The notes under the pieces are model-generated. The model ran no database searches and had not been told where the DNA came from. It worked only from the letters and a program-made list of their open reading frames with translations. Made by a program: the position numbers and the translations under genes. A stretch of 5,157 bases of DNA, taken from the NCBI GenBank assembly GCA_946478775.1, contig CAMLDR010000249.1, positions 1-5,157 on the forward strand, given 5' to 3'. This document shows, piece after piece, positions 1-5,157 of the stretch (position 1 is the stretch's first letter; each line of letters opens with the position of its first letter). Source of the stretch: an uncultured Flavobacteriales bacterium. GTDB taxonomy: Bacteria; Bacteroidota; Bacteroidia; Flavobacteriales; Crocinitomicaceae.

Positions 1-1
1 A

Positions 2-496
2 GCTAAATTGATTCGCTTTTATACCTTAAAGACAAAAGAAGAAATCGAAGCCATCGAAAAAGAACACAGTGAAGCTCCTCACCTGCGCACTTTGCAAAAG
101 GCAATCGCAGAAGAAGTAACGGTCCGTGTTCATGGAAAAGAAGCTTTGGAGATGGCTATCGCTGCTTCCAATATCCTGTTTGGGAAATCCACTTCGGAAG
201 ATTTGAAGAAACTATCAAATGATACGTTCCTAAGTATTTTTGACGGCGTTCCAATGGCAACCATTAAGCGTTCCGAATTAACGGAAGGAATTAGTATAGT
301 TGACCTATTATCAGCAAAAACGGGCTTCCTGCCATCAAACGGAGAAGCAAAACGCGAATTAAAGGCCAATGCGATTTCTTTGAATAAAGACAAAGTAAGT
401 GAAGGTACTTTAGTTGGACCGGGCGATCTGATCAATGAGAAATTCATCCTTTTAGGCAAAGGGAAAAAGAATAATTACATTGTTATTGTAGAATAA
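2..496 (+). CDS. tyrS: Tyrosyl-tRNA synthetase, C-terminal part (5' end outside window)
   Basis: This is the 3' part of the gene for the cytoplasmic enzyme that charges tRNA-Tyr with tyrosine. The frame is open from the left edge (codons from base 2, reading A-K-L-I-R-F-Y-T-L), so the TTG at base 8 is not a real start. About 164 residues are visible. Bacterial TyrRS is usually a little over 400 residues, so the Rossmann catalytic fold with its HIGH and KMSKS motifs must lie upstream, outside the window. Numbering from the first visible codon, residues around 22-45 hold the family segment EAPHLRTLQKAIAEEVTVRVHG. Residues from about 97 to the end form the S4-type RNA-binding domain (ISIVDLL, then SNGEAKRELKANAISLN, ending in GKKNNYIVIVE), which contacts the tRNA. 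The stop is TAA at 494-496, followed within 16 bases by a hairpin terminator. The identification rests on recognising the sequence; the truncation is an effect of the window edge, not a pseudogene. Confidence 0.93.
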   Translation, partial: AKLIRFYTLKTKEEIEAIEKEHSEAPHLRTLQKAIAEEVTVRVHGKEALEMAIAASNILFGKSTSEDLKKLSNDTFLSIFDGVPMATIKRSELTEGISIVDLLSAKTGFLPSNGEAKRELKANAISLNKDKVSEGTLVGPGDLINEKFILLGKGKKNNYIVIVE

Positions 497-508
497 AATC
501 TTCCAACT

Positions 509-553
509 AAAAAAATTGGTGGGCACACGATTAATCGCGTGCCCACCAATTTT
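509..553. terminator. Shared bidirectional intrinsic terminator between convergent genes
   Basis: Arms 512-530 and 535-553 can form a 19-position stem around a TTAA loop, with core GGTGGGCAC pairing to GTGCCCACC. It lies between two converging stops (TAA at 494-496 on +, and at 565-567 on -). Read on the minus strand the stem is followed by seven T residues (complement of A509-A515). Read on the plus strand it ends in four T (550-553), which also form part of the stem. The single imperfect position (A527 with C538) is an A-C mismatch in plus-strand RNA but a G-U wobble in minus-strand RNA. The hairpin should therefore be more stable, and the T-tract longer, for the minus-strand gene. Termination itself is inferred from structure and position. 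Confidence 0.9.
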
Positions 554-564
554 ATCTGCTGTTT

Positions 565-2622
565 TTATCTTGGTCTGCTTCCCAACGTCTTCTGAAAGAA
601 ATCTTCGGTTTTTTCACTTGCCTTTAAGATCTTGTCAAACAGTTCATCCGTGCGCTCCTTGTTCTTTTCCAGGACTTCAAAATTATGTTCGGCGTTCTTC
701 GCCTTAAACTCTTTTTCCTTCTCCAGGTTTTTCTGAATGGTCTGATAATGCCCTTCGTAATAATTTTCCAAGCGTATCAATTCAGCCCGATCGGAATTAA
801 ATGTTCTCAAATCCGTTTCCATCAAGGCCAACGTCTGGTAATTCAATGAATTCAAATATTTATTCATTTCGGCATACTTGTAATTCGGGTTTTTCTTCGC
901 GTAAACCTTCAATCCTGTTGTACCTCTTTTAATCAGTTTCTCCAGGATTTTGTATTCCTTATTGATTTCAGCAGGATACATCAAAGAATCATAGGTTTGT
1001 TTATGGAAACGGTACAAACTATTTAATCCGTCTGCGATCTGAGCATCATACAAAATGATCGAATCACTGTAATAAATGGGAGCCGAATTGAGAATTTGGA
1101 GATTGGTATAACTCATTTCATAGGCAACTTTCAGCGACTTAAAACGATCCTCAAACGTTTTATCCTGATGCGCCAGTGCATCCCATCCTCTCCTTAAGCT
1201 GTCAATCCGCAGGATAGAATAAAACAAACTGTCTTTCCACTTACCGAATGAGGGTGGCACCAAAGTGGAATCAATCCCGACAGCTATCGGGATCACCGGA
1301 GTGGAATAGCTGCTAGATTCAAGCATTAGCTTACCCATTTTCTCCCGGATGAAGCTGAGATCTTTAGAGATTCTGGATTTTTCCTTTCCCAGTTGTGAAA
1401 CACTTTTCTTCTGTTCTGAAATCACTTTCTTCACCAGTCCGTTGGCCGGCTTATCCGTTGTTTTGAAAATCTTGGTTTCCGCAGAAATGATCCGCTTACT
1501 GATTGCATAAGCTGATTTATTGATCTTCTTTGCAGCTTTACTGTAAAGTGCCACGCTGTCATTAATGTCTCTCAGGTTGACAAACTCTTCGTGCAGGTGG
1601 TCTTTTTCAATAATTTCAAACTCCTTCCGGAACTTATCGTTTAAATGCAAGCCCATGTAGTTAAAGTGGTGCACTGCCATGGAACTGTAATTAGCCGGAT
1701 TGAAGGTTAATCCGTCTTTGGCCACCTTGATCCATTTATCGTTCAAATTCATAGCAGTATATTCCGAAACATAGGTTTCAAAATCTACCGGCTTCCCTTT
1801 CTTCTTTTCAAGAATGGAGTCCCAGTTCTTTGTTCTACGCGTAAAGTCCTGCATCGAAACGGGATGTTCTCTCAACTGAAATTCAGGTTGGGATGGTAAA
1901 TGGGATTGGACAAAAAGGCCTGGTTCAACCATGAAATTCTCCAAAGACGGATACCGGACAAAACCAATCTCCGATTTGTAGGAACCGCGTTTCTTCTCGT
2001 TCTTTTCGTCTTGCTTCTTGTCCTTTTTATCCCATCTGTACTGCTTTACCTTCTTGCGTTTTTCTTTGGTGATCTTGGCCAGTTTTTTCTGCCGCTTCAA
2101 CGCCATTTTCTCCTTCTTCAGGAGATCTTCCTTGTACTTCGGAATCCGCCCAATATAACCGGCATCCCAGGTGGGATCGCACAAATACCACTTACGGTCC
2201 ACTTTAAAAGCAACCCATTCATGATCTGAACCTGCAATCAGGGGAATGGAATCCGACAAAAATTGAGCGGTATATCCTTCCACTGTAGTTGCCTCAATAC
2301 CGGCATTCTTTAACAATTCAACCGTCAAAGCACTGTATCCCTGGCAAACCGTGTTTTTCGATTTCAATACAGCTCCGGCAGATTTGTATTCCAGTGGTTT
2401 TCCATTTGCAATGGCCTTGTAGTCATAGGAAATATTGTGTGTAATCCACTGATAGATGTGAACAGCCTTGGTGCTGTCATCTACCAAACTCTTTGTCAGA
2501 TAAGCACTTAAGAACTTGGTGGTTTTCTGAGCTTCCTTCGGAACTTTCAGGAATTCGATTTTTTCCTGTGCAAAGAGCAGATTCCCCGTTAGGATTGTGA
2601 TTATCAGGCAGTAAATTTTCAT
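565..2622 (-). CDS. Exported transglutaminase-like protein with Lys-rich insert and long helical C-terminus
   Basis: The predicted product is 685 residues, numbered from the ATG at 2622. A TTG two codons upstream (2628) keeps the frame open, but the ATG gives a normal signal peptide and is preferred. Residues 1-18 are a signal peptide ending LLFA before Q19; there is no lipobox cysteine, so a periplasmic or secreted protein is likely. Residues about 20-155 match the transglutaminase-like (papain-fold) core seen in many Bacteroidota proteins: IYQWITHNISYDY, then NTVCQGYSAL with the likely nucleophile Cys93, GSDHEWVAF with His134, and WYLCDPTWDAG with Asp149. Residues about 162-216 are extremely Lys-rich. 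A segment near 237-260 (LFVQSHLPSQPEFQLREHPV) resembles the HLP motif that follows the core in relatives. Residues from about 260 to the end are charged, probably helical, with no domain I recognise; the last 65 or so look coiled-coil. No type IX secretion tail is evident. The fold could act as a crosslinker, a protease or a non-catalytic binder; the substrate is unknown. Confidence 0.85.
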   Translation of the reverse strand: MKIYCLIITILTGNLLFAQEKIEFLKVPKEAQKTTKFLSAYLTKSLVDDSTKAVHIYQWITHNISYDYKAIANGKPLEYKSAGAVLKSKNTVCQGYSALTVELLKNAGIEATTVEGYTAQFLSDSIPLIAGSDHEWVAFKVDRKWYLCDPTWDAGYIGRIPKYKEDLLKKEKMALKRQKKLAKITKEKRKKVKQYRWDKKDKKQDEKNEKKRGSYKSEIGFVRYPSLENFMVEPGLFVQSHLPSQPEFQLREHPVSMQDFTRRTKNWDSILEKKKGKPVDFETYVSEYTAMNLNDKWIKVAKDGLTFNPANYSSMAVHHFNYMGLHLNDKFRKEFEIIEKDHLHEEFVNLRDINDSVALYSKAAKKINKSAYAISKRIISAETKIFKTTDKPANGLVKKVISEQKKSVSQLGKEKSRISKDLSFIREKMGKLMLESSSYSTPVIPIAVGIDSTLVPPSFGKWKDSLFYSILRIDSLRRGWDALAHQDKTFEDRFKSLKVAYEMSYTNLQILNSAPIYYSDSIILYDAQIADGLNSLYRFHKQTYDSLMYPAEINKEYKILEKLIKRGTTGLKVYAKKNPNYKYAEMNKYLNSLNYQTLALMETDLRTFNSDRAELIRLENYYEGHYQTIQKNLEKEKEFKAKNAEHNFEVLEKNKERTDELFDKILKASEKTEDFFQKTLGSRPR
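1274..1293. repeat. Near-perfect 20-base palindrome inside the transglutaminase-like gene
   Basis: The sequence ATCCCGACAGCTATCGGGAT is self-complementary at nine of its ten base pairs; only C1281 with A1286 fails. It lies inside the coding region and encodes part of IPIAVGID on the minus strand, in a Ser/Pro-containing stretch (SSSYSTPVIPIAVGIDSTLVPP) that looks like a linker between helical segments. From memory, closely similar palindromes with a TCCCGATAGCTATCGGGA core are dispersed in many Bacteroidota genomes, so this may be one slightly degenerate copy. Only one copy is seen here, so the repeat status is inference. Confidence 0.5.
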
Positions 2623-2650
2623 TTTCAAAGGTTTGATTTTTTCTTCGATG

Positions 2651-2658
2651 CAAAGGTA
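2651..2658 (-). promoter_or_regulatory. Bacteroidota-type -7 promoter box (TACCTTTG) for the transglutaminase-like gene
   Basis: On the minus strand the gap between the two minus-strand genes reads TACCTTTG, an exact match to the TAnnTTTG -7 consensus of the Bacteroidota primary sigma factor. It sits 28 bases before the ATG at 2622, which would give a leader of roughly 20-25 bases. A -33 TTG-type element at the usual spacing is not clear: the nearest TTTG (complement of 2670-2673) is only 11 bases upstream, closer than normal. The leader is A-rich with no Shine-Dalgarno sequence, as is usual in this phylum. The rest of the 2623-2723 gap shows no convincing terminator for the upstream kinase gene. 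Confidence 0.6.
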
Positions 2659-2723
2659 TTTCTTTTTTTCAAACTAAAGACTTAACTGTCGGTTGTTCCC
2701 ATTGAAAACGGTTCCTGCAATCA

Positions 2724-5157
2724 TTATGCTTGAAAAATCGGGATGGAGATCGTCACTTTCGTACCGTGCAAATCCCGGTTCTCTTCCAACCCTTCAATCG
2801 AAAAATCAAACTCCGATTGGTACCTTTCTTTAAACAGATTCAACCGTTCGGAAGTGATTTGAGTTGCATAGGATTTATGCCCTGAATCCTGTACATTTGC
2901 TTTACCATATCCAATCCCGTTATCGATGATCTCAACAATTAAACGATTGGCATTGATTTGCTTAAAATTCAGTTGAATTTCCCCTCCTTTTTCCAATCCT
3001 TTGAATCCATGAATAATGGCGTTTTCTGCAAATGGCTGGATCAGCATGGGTGGAATAAACTTATTCAAATCTTCCTTGGTTAGGGAAATCCCAAAATGAA
3101 ATACAAACCGGTTTTTGAAACGCATTTGCTCCAATTCCAGGTACATTTGCAGCGAATCAATTTCTTTTTGGATTGTAATTTCCGTTTCTCTTGAATTAGT
3201 CAGTGTTAAACGGATCAGTTTTGATAGTTTCAGCAAATAACGCTCTGCGAGTTCATTTTCGTTGTAGAGTAAAAAACTTTGAATGGAATTCAAGGCATTG
3301 AAAATGAAATGAGGATTCATTTGCGCCAAAAGTGCTTTTTGTTCAAGCAGTTCCATATCCCTTTGAATTTTATTTCGGCGTTGGATCACTTTCAAACGGT
3401 ACCGGAAGAACAGAAAACTAATGGTTAAAATTGCCAGTACGATCAATGCTGTGAACCACCACGTAGAATAAAAAGGAGGAAGAATGGAAAATCTGATCAG
3501 TATATGCGTTTTACTCCAGCTTCCGTATTCATTTTGGTATTGGATCTCCAATTCATAACTTTCAAATGCCGGATTGATCATAATTAATTCGCCGTTGAAT
3601 CCGACCGACCAGGGATCAGATTTCCGGAAGCGGTACTTGTAGGGCTGTTTGCGCTGTGTTTTGTAATTGGTTGTTTTCAGCAAAAAGCGAATGACTTTAT
3701 GAGACGAATTAAACTCCATTCCGTTTTTGAAATGTGCCACTTTCTTTCCGTTGGTGAAAACGGTTTGAATGGTCATCTGCTTTTCGTGTGAAGTTTTCGT
3801 CCACCTATATGACGACGGGATTAATGTGATCCCTTTTCTTGTTCCAACATAAACGCCATCCTTATTGGAAAAAATAGCACTTACTTCCGAAGAAGCCAGC
3901 CCATTCAATTCCGTTAGATTAAAAACACGAATCTGGTGATTTTCAAGCTGAACAATTTTAGAAATCCCTTCGTTTGAAGCAGCGTAAATATTTCCGGCTT
4001 TATCCACATAAATAACATTCAATTGATTCGAAAGCAGGCCGTCTTCCTCTCCTATTTTTCCAATGAACTTCTCATTTTTGAGCAAAATAATCCCCTTGCC
4101 TCTGGTTGCTGCAATCAGGCCCCACTTTTTGTGGTATTTCAAGTCAGTAATCCGAATACGGTCCAGATCTCCCGGAAGCCTGCATTTTTGCACATTTCCT
4201 TTCCGGATCCGGAACAAACCAATCAGTGATCCTGCATACAATTCCCCGTTTTCATCAAAAGCCAGGGATTTAAAGTGATGTGCCGCGTATTTTTTATCAT
4301 TGTAAACCTGGGAACGACCGAGTAATTCTTCCTGGGATCCCGTTTTTTTATGGATTTTTAAGGGCATTACGTAAGATGTATAAAAATTCCCTTCCCGGTC
4401 ATTCGTCCAGCCCTGGAATTGAGCTACATTAAACCCCCATTTCTCCTTTTTAATTGATGTGGAGAGAAAAAAAGGAATGTTGTTCGCGAGCATCAGTTTG
4501 TCATTCCAAATCCCAATTACATTCCTGGCCCCTGTGACCTTCAACAGTTGTTCTCCTGTTCTCAGGTTGTAATACCCGAAAGCTGAGGAATAATACACCT
4601 CATTCCCGATTCCGTTAATATCATGAATAGTACCCTGGCTCTCCTTTTCGGGAGAAATCCAATTGATAATATCCAAACATGGAGTATAGTAAATCCCTTT
4701 GTCCAGGGTAGAAAACCAATATCCCCCTTCGGAGTCTTTTGCGACCCCGGTCACCTTTTGATCTTTCAGGTAAATTCCATCGGGCCTGGTGAAATCTGCT
4801 TTCCCCGGATTCTTAAACCGGTAGGTACCCGTCAAGGTGGTAATCCAAAGTTCTCCTCTTACATTATACATCCCGGTATAGCCTGTAAATTGAACTTTTT
4901 TAGAAGGTTTATCCACGTCAAATACGTAGTTGTTTACACAAAAAAAACGGTTGTGATTGATTTCCATTAATGCAAATTGCAGAATCTGCGAATCATGCGT
5001 ATAGGTAAACTTTTTACCCTTCTCAGGAAAAATAGCTATTTCCTTAATGGCTATAGCAGCTGAATCAGGACGACCGGTGAAAAGCCAATCATCTTGAACC
5101 TGGAATAACTCCCTTGTTTTTTTTGCATCATAACGGAATAACTTGCCATGCTTATCT
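2724..5157 (-). CDS. Propeller/Y_Y_Y-type sensor histidine kinase of the LytS/YpdA class (5' end outside window)
   Basis: This is a membrane sensor kinase expected to phosphorylate a response regulator, usually of the LytTR type, in response to a signal sensed outside the inner membrane. The frame is open to the right edge: 63 further codons precede the ATG at 4967, so that ATG is internal and the N-terminus is missing. Numbering from that Met, residues up to about 385 carry diverged two-component-propeller repeats, for example VTGVAKDSEGGYWFSTLDKG, SLAFDENGELYAGSLIG and SAIFSNKDGVYVGTRKG. Residues about 420-498 match a Y_Y_Y domain, ending in ILPPFYSTWWF. One transmembrane helix covers about 503-521, followed by a short basic coiled linker. 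The kinase begins at LLAQMNPHFIFNALNSIQ, with phospho-acceptor His553. The ATP-binding part has the N box QPFAENAIIHG (Asn649), DNGIG (682-686) and a late HGTKVTISIP. All key motifs are intact, so it should be active. The stop is TAA at 2724-2726. Ligand and partner are unknown. Confidence 0.93.
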   Translation of the reverse strand, partial: DKHGKLFRYDAKKTRELFQVQDDWLFTGRPDSAAIAIKEIAIFPEKGKKFTYTHDSQILQFALMEINHNRFFCVNNYVFDVDKPSKKVQFTGYTGMYNVRGELWITTLTGTYRFKNPGKADFTRPDGIYLKDQKVTGVAKDSEGGYWFSTLDKGIYYTPCLDIINWISPEKESQGTIHDINGIGNEVYYSSAFGYYNLRTGEQLLKVTGARNVIGIWNDKLMLANNIPFFLSTSIKKEKWGFNVAQFQGWTNDREGNFYTSYVMPLKIHKKTGSQEELLGRSQVYNDKKYAAHHFKSLAFDENGELYAGSLIGLFRIRKGNVQKCRLPGDLDRIRITDLKYHKKWGLIAATRGKGIILLKNEKFIGKIGEEDGLLSNQLNVIYVDKAGNIYAASNEGISKIVQLENHQIRVFNLTELNGLASSEVSAIFSNKDGVYVGTRKGITLIPSSYRWTKTSHEKQMTIQTVFTNGKKVAHFKNGMEFNSSHKVIRFLLKTTNYKTQRKQPYKYRFRKSDPWSVGFNGELIMINPAFESYELEIQYQNEYGSWSKTHILIRFSILPPFYSTWWFTALIVLAILTISFLFFRYRLKVIQRRNKIQRDMELLEQKALLAQMNPHFIFNALNSIQSFLLYNENELAERYLLKLSKLIRLTLTNSRETEITIQKEIDSLQMYLELEQMRFKNRFVFHFGISLTKEDLNKFIPPMLIQPFAENAIIHGFKGLEKGGEIQLNFKQINANRLIVEIIDNGIGYGKANVQDSGHKSYATQITSERLNLFKERYQSEFDFSIEGLEENRDLHGTKVTISIPIFQA

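Noticed and set aside
130..459. Minus-strand open frame opposite tyrS.
   Set aside because: The plus strand clearly encodes the TyrRS C-terminus with family motifs; the opposite frame is a shadow.
516..707. Short plus-strand open frame after tyrS.
   Set aside because: It begins inside the terminator stem and runs antisense to the C-terminal end of the transglutaminase-like gene. The translation has no recognisable features.
1900..2229. Plus-strand open frame whose translation looks like a hydrophobic membrane protein (many Leu, Phe and Val in a row).
   Set aside because: It is the antisense of the lysine-rich block of the minus-strand gene: AAG/AAA codons read as CTT/TTT on the other strand. 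The hydrophobicity is an artefact, and no promoter or homologous motif supports a gene.
2680..2723. Possible terminator after the kinase gene: GGAAC repeated with weak pairing between GTTTTC and GGGAAC on the minus strand.
   Set aside because: The pairing relies on several G-U pairs with a three-base loop, and no T-tract follows on the minus strand.
4201..4214. Perfect 14-base palindrome TTCCGGATCCGGAA.
   Set aside because: It lies in the middle of a propeller-region coding sequence encoding FRIRK, away from any promoter, and is short enough to arise by codon choice. Nothing else suggests an operator or repeat.
4023..4278. Two overlapping plus-strand open frames opposite the kinase gene.
   Set aside because: Both are antisense to well-formed propeller repeats of the kinase, and neither has a promoter or recognisable protein motif.
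4623..4970. Plus-strand open frame near the right edge.
   Set aside because: It is antisense to the kinase sensor region, whose coding frame is continuous and family-like.

Overview
The window looks like ordinary chromosomal DNA from a member of the Bacteroidota, probably a Flavobacteriales-type organism. Three things support this: moderate-to-low GC with A/T-rich intergenic DNA, a TAnnTTTG-type -7 promoter box with no Shine-Dalgarno sequence at the gene start, and gene families typical of the phylum. These families are a propeller/Y_Y_Y/LytS-type sensor kinase and a secreted transglutaminase-like protein with a signal peptide ending in FAQ. The genus cannot be named from the sequence.

Layout, left to right. 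Bases 2-496 (+) are the 3' end of a tyrosyl-tRNA synthetase gene, covering the end of the catalytic half and the C-terminal S4 RNA-binding domain. Bases 509-553 hold a strong hairpin terminator shared by two converging genes. Bases 565-2622 (-) encode an exported protein of about 685 residues. It has a transglutaminase-like core (Cys/His/Asp triad visible), a very lysine-rich insert directly after that core, and a long charged helical C-terminal part of unknown function. The short gap 2623-2723 carries a recognisable promoter box for that gene. Bases 2724-5157 (-) are the 3' part of a large sensor histidine kinase: propeller-type sensor region, Y_Y_Y domain, one transmembrane helix, and a LytS/YpdA-type kinase. 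The kinase reading frame stays open to the right edge, so its true start lies outside the window.

The kinase gene and the transglutaminase-like gene point the same way and are 101 bases apart. No clear terminator is seen between them, but the second gene has its own promoter-like box, so a functional link is possible but not shown. No response regulator is present in the window. No RNA genes, insertion sequences, CRISPR arrays or phage genes were seen. I found no convincing new multi-gene system. The points most worth a second look are the lysine-rich insert beside the transglutaminase active site, a near-perfect 20-base palindrome inside that gene, and the strand-asymmetric shared terminator.
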